Source: Promethearchaeota archaeon (GTDB lineage Archaea; Asgardarchaeota; Lokiarchaeia; Sigynarchaeales; SOKP01). From it: 64,000 nt of DNA. Numbering within the stretch: the first letter of the stretch is position 1; each line of letters starts with the position of its first letter. Location of the stretch: the NCBI GenBank assembly GCA_013375495.1, contig JABXKC010000002.1, forward strand, positions 186,001 to 250,000, written 5' to 3'. The notes below the pieces were generated by a model. The model did not search any database. It saw only the letters and a list, made by a program, of their open reading frames with translations, and was not told the DNA's origin. Of this stretch, positions 8,706 through 17,290 are shown one piece after another. Position numbers and translations under genes: made by a program.

Positions 8706-10379
8706 TTGTTTGATAAAGATTATTTAGAAAAAATTAGATTAGAAAAAGAGAAATGGGAAGAAAAATTAAAAGAATCAAAAGAACGCGACGTAAAATTCGT
8801 AACTGATTCTGAAATTCCGATAAAGAGATTATACACTCCACTGGATGTTAAAGGAGATTATTTAGAAAATGTAAATTTTCCAGGGCAAGAACCATTTACA
8901 AGAGGCGTCTATCCAACTATGTATCGCGGTCGATTGTGGACTATGAGGTTATTCTCAGGACATGGGACTCCAGAAGAGACTAATTTAAGATGGAAGTATC
9001 TCTATGAGAACGGTGAAACAGGATTCAGTGCTGCCGTGGACGCTCTGACATTTAACGGAATTGACCCTACAAATCCCGATGGTGCACCAGAAGTAGGAAC
9101 ATCTGGTGTTCCACTTTACTGCATAGATAGCCTTTTTGCCCTAACTGAAGATATCCCTATAGATAAGATTAGCGTAGCATTAGTCGTAGAGCCTTTTACG
9201 AGTGCTCCTGTTTGTGCAATGTATTTTAACATGGCACAAATGCGTGGTTACGACATAAAGACTTTAATGGGAACGACTCAAAACGATATTTTGACAATGA
9301 CTGTTGGGTACATCCCTTACAAGAATAGCCCACCAAATCATTTGTTGCGAGTGGCGTGCGATTTTATCGAATGGACAGTAGCTCAGAAGAATGTTCCGCT
9401 TTGGCATCCTATTAACTTTACTGGATATAACTATAGAGAGGGTGGCATTGATGCGATTCAAGAACTTGGATTCGTTTTTGCAAGCGCTTGTTCTCACATA
9501 GATAATTTGATAGAAAGAGGATGGAAGGCTGACGATTTTGTTGGAAGGTTAGCTTTTCATTTGGCGGCTCATAAGGATTTCTTTGAAGAGGTAGCAAAAT
9601 ACCGAGCAGCTCGAAGAATATGGTATAAGCTCATGAAGGATAAGTACGAAGTGAAAAATCCAAAAAATCTTGGTTTTAGATTCCATGTCCAAACTGCGGG
9701 AAGCTCTTTAACTGCACAATTACCTATGATTAATATCGTACGCACTGCGATACAAGGACTAGAAGCTAATTTAGGGGGATGCCAATCTCTCCATACAAAT
9801 TCCTACGACGAAGCGATATGTTTACCATCGGAACAAGCGGCTTTGGTCGCCTTAAGAACACAACAAGTGATCTCGGATGAAACGAGAATCACCAATACTA
9901 TTGATCCATTGGCGGGAAGCTATTATGTTGAGTGGTTAACTGATGAAATCGAGGAACGAGTGTGGAAATATATGGATAAAATCCAAAAAGTAGGCTCCAT
10001 AGATAAAGCACTTTCTACGGGTTGGCTGTATAAAGAAATGAGAGATGCGTTTCATAAGAGAAGAACTCGCATTGAAAAGGGAGAAGAAATTATGTTAGGT
10101 ATCAATAAATACCCTGTTTCTTATGATACAGTGACAGATGTCTTTAGAACATCGCAAAAAGCTATAGATATTGAGGTGAACCGGATAAATAAGTTAAAGG
10201 AGAGGAGAGACAACGCAAAACTTGAGACAATTTTAGATAAACTGAGAGAAGTCTGCGAGAAAGAGGAGAATGTAATGCCTATAATAATGGAAGCTACAAA
10301 AGAAGGGGCTACTGTAGGAGAAATATGTGACATCTACAGAGAAATATGGGGTATTTGGGAGCCTCCCCTAGCGATTTAA
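8706..10379 (+). CDS. Coenzyme B12-dependent acyl-CoA mutase, large (catalytic) subunit
   Basis: A methylmalonyl-CoA mutase family catalytic subunit of 557 residues, the TIM-barrel part without the B12 domain, as in split archaeal enzymes. Family blocks are clear: TRGVYPTMYRGRLWTMR (65-81), TQNDIL (191-196), LRFHVQTAGSSLTAQ-like (about 331) and QSLHTNSYDEA. Substrate residues differ from methylmalonyl-CoA mutase. The Tyr of RQYAG is F83 in RLFSG, the Arg after NDIL is absent, and the His of SGYH is N242 (TGYN). The carbon-skeleton substrate is therefore uncertain. The start is TTG. The B12-binding subunit follows after about 13 bp. Confidence 0.85.
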   Translation: MFDKDYLEKIRLEKEKWEEKLKESKERDVKFVTDSEIPIKRLYTPLDVKGDYLENVNFPGQEPFTRGVYPTMYRGRLWTMRLFSGHGTPEETNLRWKYLYENGETGFSAAVDALTFNGIDPTNPDGAPEVGTSGVPLYCIDSLFALTEDIPIDKISVALVVEPFTSAPVCAMYFNMAQMRGYDIKTLMGTTQNDILTMTVGYIPYKNSPPNHLLRVACDFIEWTVAQKNVPLWHPINFTGYNYREGGIDAIQELGFVFASACSHIDNLIERGWKADDFVGRLAFHLAAHKDFFEEVAKYRAARRIWYKLMKDKYEVKNPKNLGFRFHVQTAGSSLTAQLPMINIVRTAIQGLEANLGGCQSLHTNSYDEAICLPSEQAALVALRTQQVISDETRITNTIDPLAGSYYVEWLTDEIEERVWKYMDKIQKVGSIDKALSTGWLYKEMRDAFHKRRTRIEKGEEIMLGINKYPVSYDTVTDVFRTSQKAIDIEVNRINKLKERRDNAKLETILDKLREVCEKEENVMPIIMEATKEGATVGEICDIYREIWGIWEPPLAI

Positions 10380-10392
10380 TGAGGTGTCAATC

Positions 10393-10791
10393 GTGACTGA
10401 TAGAAAAATAAGAGTGTTAATGTCAAAACCGGGAATTGATGGCCATTGGAGAGGTGGAATCGTGGTATCAAGAGCCCTTAGGGATGCAGGAATGGAACTC
10501 ATCTTCGGAGGGTTCCAAAATGTAAATCAGATTGTTGAGGCTGCAATTCAAGAAGACATAGATGTTCTTGGCTTATCAATTCATAGTGGTGCTCACTTCG
10601 CCTATACCCAACAGGTTATCGATTTATTAAAAGAAAAGGGCGTGTTTAACGAAATACTAATTTTAGTAGGAGGCGTAATTCCCGCAAAAGATTTTCCAAA
10701 ACTTAAAGAAATCGGTGTAGCTAATGTTTATGGTCCCGGCTCAATGACGAGTGACATCGCTGAATTTATTAAATCCCATGTTAAAAAATAA
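10393..10791 (+). CDS. B12-binding small subunit of acyl-CoA mutase
   Basis: The cobalamin-binding subunit of the mutase, about 132 residues with a Rossmann-like fold. The DxHxxG motif is present as DGHWRGG, so H18 should be the lower axial cobalt ligand. The SIHSGAH loop and the GGVIPAKD loop that hold the nucleotide tail follow. The GTG at 10393 is preferred because GAGGTG lies 6 bases before it; the in-frame GTG at 10384 is inside that site. It pairs with the catalytic subunit just upstream. Its C-terminus recurs as a fragment at 15441-15551. Confidence 0.92.
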   Translation: MTDRKIRVLMSKPGIDGHWRGGIVVSRALRDAGMELIFGGFQNVNQIVEAAIQEDIDVLGLSIHSGAHFAYTQQVIDLLKEKGVFNEILILVGGVIPAKDFPKLKEIGVANVYGPGSMTSDIAEFIKSHVKK

Positions 10792-11054
10792 ACTTTCCCC
10801 TCAATCTTTCTTTTATATTTTAAATTAAGATATTCTTATAATTTTGATATAAATGAAGGAGATTTTTTTATAAAAATGAAAGAGAGTCTCTTTAATGAAA
10901 TAATCAATAAGTAGAATTATTAGGTTTTTAACGTTCCTAAAAATAAAATTATAATTTAATTTACATTTATTATGAATAAATTCAAACTTTATATTCCAAA
11001 AAACTCTGATAACAAAATAAAACTAATAAACCTGAAAAAAAGAGGAATTAAAAA

Positions 11055-11504
11055 ATGCATGAATTTTCTATGGTGAATCAAATATTTAGGAGATGTCTGC
11101 AAGTAGCAAGACAAAATAATGCCACATCTCTTAGCGAAATTAATATTGAAATCGGAGATTTTGCTTTAATTGTTGAAATTTATGCTCAACAGGCATTTGA
11201 TGCATTAAAAAAGGGGACTATTGCAGAAAATGCAGTGTTGACCATTAAGCGAACCCCTGGAATCCTTCATTGCAATTCTTGTAATCAACAATCAGAAATT
11301 TGGTTCAACAAAGAAAAAGAGAAAGCAGCAAGCGAGGGAAGATTAGAGGAATATGAAGAATATGAAAAAGCAATTACCGAAGAATCTTTACTCCAGGGCA
11401 ATCCTAATTTAGGAAGAAATCTGTTTCATTGTCGAAAATGCAACAGTTCTGATACTAATCTAATTGAAGGAAAAGGAGTCTTTATTAAAAATATTCGAAT
11501 ATAA
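11055..11504 (+). CDS. hypA: HypA-type nickel insertion protein
   Basis: A 149-residue protein of the HypA/HybF family, which delivers nickel to [NiFe] hydrogenase. The N-terminal MHE supplies the nickel site. The zinc site has two CxxC pairs, C73-C76 (CNSC) and C126-C129 (CRKC). They are separated by about 49 residues, longer than in bacterial HypA but similar in layout to archaeal members with an insertion. No hydrogenase or other hyp gene is in the window. GAGG lies before the ATG. A nickel enzyme elsewhere, or the LarA-like protein at 28808-30046, could be the recipient; the latter is speculation. Confidence 0.85.
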   Translation: MHEFSMVNQIFRRCLQVARQNNATSLSEINIEIGDFALIVEIYAQQAFDALKKGTIAENAVLTIKRTPGILHCNSCNQQSEIWFNKEKEKAASEGRLEEYEEYEKAITEESLLQGNPNLGRNLFHCRKCNSSDTNLIEGKGVFIKNIRI

Positions 11505-11551
11505 AATAAATCCAAATGTCCCTTCTTACTATGTTGTCCAGAATGGGCAAT

Positions 11552-12724
11552 TTAAGATACATCCACAGAACTTTCAATTCGCTTGATAAATTCATCTAAC
11601 CTCTTAGGATCATCAAGAGTTATATTGATAGCACCATTTGGACACACACGCTCGCACCTACCGCATCCTAAACACCTTTCCTGATCGATCACAGCCTTAT
11701 CGTTAATGATATTTCTGCCTACGAAACAACATACATCAAGACAGATACCACATCCGACACATTTATCTGAATCTACTTCTACAGTTATTCCCTCCATCCG
11801 TTTGAAACGCGTATAAAGCATTGAAGTAGAATTCTGCATAAGTTTTCCATTAATACAGCAGCAGGGACAGCAGAAGCACATAGACATGAAATGACCTGTA
11901 TCCTCAACGCTAAGCGAAGTTGATTCATAAATGAATCGTCCAAAAGTAGGTACTAGTCCACTTTCTATGGCTTTTTTAACATGTGTTTTTGCTTCTTCTC
12001 GAGTTAAAAATCGACCTTTTTCAGGAGGATGTTTTAAATTTTTGACATCATCGCCTAAATACATACAACCTATCGTGCTTTCGTGATCTTGGCAATCACG
12101 ATTTAATCTACAACCGCAAATAGCCGATACATAAATATAATTAGTTTTATCGATGAAATACTCAATTAATTTTTGAGGTAAAGTTTGATTGTTAAAGTCC
12201 CCCAATTTAGTATTAATTGGGATATATGAACCTTCTATCTCTTCGGGGACATAAAATTTTTCTATAATCTTTCTAAAAACAGGAATTTTGGATAACACGA
12301 AAGGATGGTAAAATACGCCTTTTAAATAGTGTGCAGTCAATAAGTGTTTTAAATGTTTAACGATTACTGGTCCTGTTTCTTTTTCTATTTCTTCCCTTGA
12401 TTCAGGGTAATAGAGCTTAAATTTACGTTTATAATAGACATATGAGTATTCTTTTAATTCATCTCTTAAAAATCTAGCAGCTACATCGAGATCAGGGAAT
12501 TTCAGTGCTAAATCAGGCTGTTTAAGTTCTCCTCCAATTTTGTAGTTGTACGTACCGTTTTTAAAAATGGTATATCCCTTTATACCGTCGAATATCCATT
12601 GGATTTCCATACTATAATCCTTTAAATCTTGAATAAGGATCTCATCTTTCTGTTCAATCAGATTCTTGATTTCTTCTAGCATCCCTTTAAAAAGGGATTC
12701 TAATTCTAATTCAGTTTCTGTCAT
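11552..12724 (-). CDS. SCP2-like domain fused to a di-cluster ferredoxin protein
   Basis: 390 residues. Residues 1-130 look like an SCP2-type domain: IQWIFDGIKGYTIF, then the PDLALKFPD strand and a KFKLYYPES end. The middle part is Cys-rich (CGCRLNRDC near 203, CFCCPCCC near 281). The C-terminus carries two ferredoxin motifs, CVGCGICLDVCC and CLGCGRCERVCP, for two [4Fe-4S] clusters. A soluble electron carrier or reductase subunit acting on lipid or acyl-CoA compounds is suggested by the fusion. It is divergent from the SCP2 gene at 12858. The protein at 37412-38569 shares the central and ferredoxin parts but has a different N-terminus. Confidence 0.75.
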   Translation of the reverse strand: MTETELELESLFKGMLEEIKNLIEQKDEILIQDLKDYSMEIQWIFDGIKGYTIFKNGTYNYKIGGELKQPDLALKFPDLDVAARFLRDELKEYSYVYYKRKFKLYYPESREEIEKETGPVIVKHLKHLLTAHYLKGVFYHPFVLSKIPVFRKIIEKFYVPEEIEGSYIPINTKLGDFNNQTLPQKLIEYFIDKTNYIYVSAICGCRLNRDCQDHESTIGCMYLGDDVKNLKHPPEKGRFLTREEAKTHVKKAIESGLVPTFGRFIYESTSLSVEDTGHFMSMCFCCPCCCINGKLMQNSTSMLYTRFKRMEGITVEVDSDKCVGCGICLDVCCFVGRNIINDKAVIDQERCLGCGRCERVCPNGAINITLDDPKRLDEFIKRIESSVDVS

Positions 12725-12857
12725 GACCTAAACCTAAAAGACTCTTAAAAATTGATGAATAATTTATAATATAGTTAATCATTATTAATATAATTATAAT
12801 ATGTTGATGCCTAGTTTTCAGTATAATGTAAATCAGTAATAAAATGAGTTAATACAA

Positions 12858-13289
12858 ATGGTAGAAAAAAGATTAGTAAATAAATTAAAAGAAATAATAA
12901 ATAAGGGAGCAAATTCAGCTAATCCTGATGATATATTAAAAATTTTTGAATTTTATAGGCAAATCTCTGAGGAAGTTGACTATTTGAAGCAGGATCTTAA
13001 TGAAGAAGAAATGGACTGTCAAATTGTTTTTGAAGATATTGATCGAAAATTTTGGCTGAAAGCAAGCAAAGGGGAGTTCGAATATGGTGAAGGAACAATC
13101 GAAAATCCCCACTTTACGATTACTACTTCTAAGGATGTAGGAATGGGATTATTTTTAGGTGAGATAGATGCAAATATCATTTCAGCTCTTGGAAAAATGA
13201 AAGTTAAAGGAAAATTCATAAATTTAAGAGCATTTCAAGAATATTATGAAGATGCAATTGAGGAATTCAAGAAACGATATTACAAATAA
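12858..13289 (+). CDS. SCP2 sterol-carrier domain protein
   Basis: A 143-residue stand-alone SCP2-like protein. The order is typical: an N-terminal helical part to about residue 45, a strand region (FWLKASKGEFEYGEG), then PHFTITTSKDVGMGLFLGEID and KMKVKGK. SCP2 domains bind fatty acids, fatty acyl-CoA or sterols in a hydrophobic tunnel. The adjacent divergent gene also begins with an SCP2-like domain, and the broken gene at 2081 ends with one, so lipid or acyl-CoA handling is a theme here. The ligand is unknown. Confidence 0.82.
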   Translation: MVEKRLVNKLKEIINKGANSANPDDILKIFEFYRQISEEVDYLKQDLNEEEMDCQIVFEDIDRKFWLKASKGEFEYGEGTIENPHFTITTSKDVGMGLFLGEIDANIISALGKMKVKGKFINLRAFQEYYEDAIEEFKKRYYK

Positions 13290-13429
13290 CATGATAATGT
13301 AAAAAATGAATCAAAATATCAATATAAATTGAATATTTATGGTTAACGCCCGTATGTAATGCTCTAACATTTATAATCTTTATAAAATTATAAAAAGTAG
13401 ATAATAATAAAAGATAGGAAGTTTAAAAC

Positions 13430-14098
13430 ATGAAATATTTCTTGGATAGTGCTAAAATAGATGAGATTAAATATGCCTTAGAAAATTGGAAAATTGATGG
13501 AGTTACCTCCAACCCAAAACATATTAAGAGTTCAGGTAAGCCCTTTTTCACAGTTATAAAAGAATTTGCAGAGGATTTTAAAGATATTGATTTCCCAATC
13601 TCTGTTGAGATCGATCCTCATTTGGAAGATGCGAAAGATATGATTAAGATGGCAACTGAGATTGCTAGTATATCAAAAAATTTCGTGATCAAAATTCCAT
13701 GCACAGAGCAAGGGCTAGTTGCTACTAAAAGCCTTGTTAAGGACAGCATAAAAGTAAATGTGACTTTAGTGTTTACCGCATCGCAAGCTCTCCAGGTAGG
13801 GCGATTAGGGGCGAAATATTGTTCCCCATTCATCGGATGGCAAGAAAGTGCTGGAGTAGATTGTTATAGTTTAATAAGCGATATAAAAACAATTTACCAG
13901 AATTATGACTTCGAAACCGAAATAATAGTTGCCGCAGTTAGAACTGGAAAGCAAATTGTTGATGCTGCGGTAATTGGAGCTGATATAGTGACTGCCGGGT
14001 TTGAGGTTTATAAGGATAGTTTTTATCATCCTTTTACTGATAAGGGTTTAAAGATATTTCAAGATGCATGGGATGATACAGAGTTAGGTTCTCTATGA
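13430..14098 (+). CDS. Transaldolase / fructose-6-phosphate aldolase family protein
   Basis: A TIM-barrel class I aldolase of 222 residues, the size of the short transaldolase (MipB/TalC) group. The Schiff-base Lys is in FVIKIPCT near residue 87. The N-terminal signature FLDSA with DGVTSNP is complete. It forms or cleaves C-C bonds of sugar phosphates with a dihydroxyacetone unit. The fucose-isomerase-like gene starts 14 bp later, so the two probably act in one sugar pathway. AGGAAG lies before the ATG. Confidence 0.88.
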   Translation: MKYFLDSAKIDEIKYALENWKIDGVTSNPKHIKSSGKPFFTVIKEFAEDFKDIDFPISVEIDPHLEDAKDMIKMATEIASISKNFVIKIPCTEQGLVATKSLVKDSIKVNVTLVFTASQALQVGRLGAKYCSPFIGWQESAGVDCYSLISDIKTIYQNYDFETEIIVAAVRTGKQIVDAAVIGADIVTAGFEVYKDSFYHPFTDKGLKIFQDAWDDTELGSL

Positions 14099-14112
14099 AA
14101 TGGTGATAATTT

Positions 14113-15429
14113 TTGAAAGAAAAAATTAAAGTTGGCGTTGTTTGTATAGCTAGAAAGACTTTTGACTATATTGCCGCAGGAGAAATTTTTAAAGATATTC
14201 AATCGAATTTAAAAAAAATTGAAAATATTGAATGGGTAATCAACACAGAATTAATAATTGAAATTAAGGATGCTCAAGCAACAGCTCAGGATTTAAAATC
14301 TAAAAATATTGATGGATTAATCTGCATTAGCGGAACTTTTGCATTAGGACACTTAATTTTAGAATTGAACAAAGTAATTCAAAAACCAATTTTACTATGG
14401 GGATTAGAGGAATTGCCTTATGATGGGGGAAAAATTCGTCTTAATTCGGTATGTGGAATTAATTTAAACTCAAGTAATTTGTATAAAGCGGGAGTAAGAA
14501 ACTATCATGTAGTAATTGGAGACCAGATAGATGAAGATTGGTTAGATTCGATACGAATAATAAAAGCTTTCGCGACAAAACATATAGGGATTGTAGGGTA
14601 CAGAGCTAAGGGATTTTTTAATCTTGATGTAGATGAATTGGATTTATATAGAGAGCTTGGACTTCTCATAGATCATTTCGAATTAAACAGTATTTATAGT
14701 ATTGATGTTGATACAGTTAAAGTTAAAGAAAGATTGGAACAAATTAAGAAATTATTCGATATTTCAGCAATTTCAGAACAACAATTAAGTGATGTTGCCG
14801 AACTCACAAGCAAGATTAATATATTTATGGAATCTAATCAATTAGATGCTCTAGCTATAAGATGTTGGCCTGAATTTGCCGCTGATTTTGGAATCGCACC
14901 TTGTGCAGCAATGTCGATATTACAAGCTGAAGGACGAATATTAACATGCGAAGGAGATATACTCGGAAGTCTATCTATGGTTGCGCATTCCGCAATTGGA
15001 GCAGAAACACCTTATTTAGCGGATTTTTCTCAAGTAGATTTTAAAGAAAATTTCGCTTTACTATGGCATTGCGGAGTAGCTCCTTGTAATCTCTGGGATG
15101 GTAAATGTAATCGATCATTGGAACCTTATTTTGCTGGAGGAAAAGGAGTAACAGCAGATTTTGTTATGAAATCGGGACTAGTGTCATTTTTGAGAATTGA
15201 TTACGCACCTGGAGTGTATCGTCTCTTTTTACAGAAGGGAAATGTAATTCCGATGGAAAAGGAATTGAAAGGTACCTATGCTAGAGTGGTTTTTGAAGAT
15301 CATGTGAGGGATGTCTTAATGAAAATAATCGATAATGGAATAGCTCACCACATTTCTGTTGTATATGATGATTATATACGACCCTTTGAAATATTCGCCA
15401 AAATCAAGGGATGGAGTGTAATTAAATAA
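14113..15429 (+). CDS. L-fucose/L-arabinose isomerase-fold protein
   Basis: A 438-residue protein resembling the L-fucose isomerase family, Mn2+-dependent aldose-ketose isomerases. The layout fits: an N-terminal Rossmann part with the LKSKNIDGLICISGTFALGH segment, a middle domain (RCWPEFAADFGIAPCAAMS, CEGDILGSLSM), and a C-terminal beta domain near 330-438. The motif order matches family members of similar length. The TTG start is supported by GGTGAT six bases upstream. It lies directly behind a transaldolase, suggesting an uncommon ketose pathway. The sugar cannot be read from the sequence. Confidence 0.75.
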   Translation: MKEKIKVGVVCIARKTFDYIAAGEIFKDIQSNLKKIENIEWVINTELIIEIKDAQATAQDLKSKNIDGLICISGTFALGHLILELNKVIQKPILLWGLEELPYDGGKIRLNSVCGINLNSSNLYKAGVRNYHVVIGDQIDEDWLDSIRIIKAFATKHIGIVGYRAKGFFNLDVDELDLYRELGLLIDHFELNSIYSIDVDTVKVKERLEQIKKLFDISAISEQQLSDVAELTSKINIFMESNQLDALAIRCWPEFAADFGIAPCAAMSILQAEGRILTCEGDILGSLSMVAHSAIGAETPYLADFSQVDFKENFALLWHCGVAPCNLWDGKCNRSLEPYFAGGKGVTADFVMKSGLVSFLRIDYAPGVYRLFLQKGNVIPMEKELKGTYARVVFEDHVRDVLMKIIDNGIAHHISVVYDDYIRPFEIFAKIKGWSVIK

Positions 15430-15440
15430 TTAAACTATTT

Positions 15441-15551
15441 GATAAAAAAAATTTTCCAAAATTAAAAGAAATTGGCGTGGCTAATGTATATGGTCCTGGT
15501 TCAATGACTAAAGATATAACTGAATTTATTAAAACACATGTCAAAAAATAA
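15441..15551 (+). pseudogene. Remnant of a second B12-binding mutase subunit
   Basis: The frame ending at the TAA at 15549 encodes FPKLKEIGVANVYGPGSMT, then KDITEFIKTHVKK. This is nearly identical to the last 33 residues of the small subunit at 10393-10791. No start or N-terminal part exists. The fragment begins right after the isomerase gene, which is what would remain if that gene pair had been inserted into, or recombined with, a duplicated mutase operon. The third-codon bases differ from the intact copy, so the duplication is not very recent. Confidence 0.85.
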
Positions 15552-15604
15552 TTAATTTTATTTTCTACTTTTTTACAGAATTAATAATAAAAAAAAAATT
15601 AAAA

Positions 15605-17140
15605 TTATTTTACTATTTTTGGTTCTTTTAGAATACTTGGCTCTACACCTAACTTTGGCTTCTTTTTTAAATCCTCGTTGAGTTTATCGTCAATTCCTGC
15701 GATAGCCTTTACCATCTTTTTCCTAGCTTCAATATCGTATTGTGTCGTGATGGCAATTTGTTCCATTACGGGGGAACCTCCACCATGATAACCTCCAACT
15801 TGATAGATTCCTCCTGTTGCAGAACAAAGCATATCTCCAACATAACGCCAGAATTGGGCTGCATTTTTTGGTGCGATCTTTGGATTTCGAGTGATGTATT
15901 TATAGAGATAATCTTTTAATTCTGGATTTAAAAAGTCTTTTTCATGCGGGAAAGTAGCTGGAATACCACCTGAGATATCACAAATTATTTCTGCTTCACG
16001 ATATACATTTTCTCCCGTTAAGCATCTTCCAACATTGCAATAAATGGAATTCGGTATATAACTTCCTGGACCGTAAGGAATAAATCCTAAACCGGGCATA
16101 TATACCTCTGGTTTGCCGAGGTCGGAAGCCGTATATCCCGCAGCGTAGCCTAATTCCGTAACCATTATTAATTCTGCTAACTTATGTCTCACATGTGGCG
16201 CTTTATGGACATTATTGTACTCTGCCGCTAAAGCAGCTGTACCAGTTATTAAATCCCCTATTGCTGGTTTACATCCTGAATAACTGTGGCGATGAAATAG
16301 TGCAAATAATAACGCAAGGACGCCTGCGTGTTGATATTCTCCGCAAAGAAATACCCGCTCCCAAGGGATAAAGACATTATCAAAAATAATGTAGGAATCT
16401 GTAGCCCCTTGCATGAATCCTCGTTTGAAATGTTCTCTCTCTCTAAGATTATGAATAGTGACAACTTGTTTTACACCTTCGTAGTCTCCGGGGATGGCGA
16501 AGGCTACAGCATAATCTTTATCCTCTGGTCGTAACGCTCTTGTAGGAACTACGATTATTTCGTCAGAAACTGAAGCTTCAGAGATGTGAACTTTACATCC
16601 ACTTACGATAATTCCATCGCTTCTTTTCTCTACGACACGAACATACATATCTGGGTCTTCTTGATCAGCAGGACGCTTTATTCGATTGCCTTTCACATCT
16701 GTTTGAGCACAAGCAGCGATTAAATCTTCTCTTTGAAATCGTTCCATCCATTTCTTAAAGTTTTCGTGATAATTAGTTTCTCCCTTGTTCATTTTATCTG
16801 CTTCATAACTTACATTATAGACTGCGTTTGCTCCGTCACATCCCATGCACCTCTGAATGCAACCCCCTACTTTTTGACATAGCTTACGGGTCATATCTTG
16901 TTTTTTATGAAGATCCTCTGTACTCTGGTGGATATGTGTGAATCGATTAATAATCTCCCCAGTTAGATGGGACTTTACTTTCATTAGATCAGATAATTCC
17001 TCCACCATATCGTAGGTCATACCAATTGTGTCAATACAGTGCATCTGTCGTTCATCTAATCTACTGATCTTTTCTCCGTCATAGTAGATATTGTCTTTCA
17101 TTTTGCCTAAATCTTCCATATATTGTTCTTTTGTTCTCAT
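15605..17140 (-). CDS. abfD: 4-hydroxybutyryl-CoA dehydratase (vinylacetyl-CoA isomerase)
   Basis: A flavin and [4Fe-4S] radical dehydratase, 511 residues, that converts 4-hydroxybutyryl-CoA to crotonyl-CoA. The cluster ligands known from the clostridial enzyme are all present: C94 and C98 in CIQRC, H283 and C290 in HRHSYSGC. This separates it from the related 4-hydroxyphenylacetate 3-hydroxylases, which lack them. GAGGT stands 6 bases before the ATG. The enzyme serves 4-aminobutyrate or succinate fermentation and the hydroxybutyrate carbon-fixation cycles. Its position among mutase genes suggests crotonyl-CoA/succinyl-CoA interconversion. Confidence 0.93.
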   Translation of the reverse strand: MRTKEQYMEDLGKMKDNIYYDGEKISRLDERQMHCIDTIGMTYDMVEELSDLMKVKSHLTGEIINRFTHIHQSTEDLHKKQDMTRKLCQKVGGCIQRCMGCDGANAVYNVSYEADKMNKGETNYHENFKKWMERFQREDLIAACAQTDVKGNRIKRPADQEDPDMYVRVVEKRSDGIIVSGCKVHISEASVSDEIIVVPTRALRPEDKDYAVAFAIPGDYEGVKQVVTIHNLREREHFKRGFMQGATDSYIIFDNVFIPWERVFLCGEYQHAGVLALLFALFHRHSYSGCKPAIGDLITGTAALAAEYNNVHKAPHVRHKLAELIMVTELGYAAGYTASDLGKPEVYMPGLGFIPYGPGSYIPNSIYCNVGRCLTGENVYREAEIICDISGGIPATFPHEKDFLNPELKDYLYKYITRNPKIAPKNAAQFWRYVGDMLCSATGGIYQVGGYHGGGSPVMEQIAITTQYDIEARKKMVKAIAGIDDKLNEDLKKKPKLGVEPSILKEPKIVK

Positions 17141-17290
17141 TTAATTACCTCTTTTTAGTTTTGTTGAATTTGATTACTTGATAAATAACAATTTACTTTT
17201 ATCTATAAATAATTAATCCATTTTTTTTGAAAAATGTAACGCCTTAAATTAATAGGTGTTATATAAATTAAACTTGGTTACGATGATATT

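Noticed and set aside
10894..10930. Tiny ORF after the mutase genes (ATG, 11 codons) with a GGAG upstream
   Set aside because: Too short, and the purine-rich run is expected in AT-rich leader sequence.
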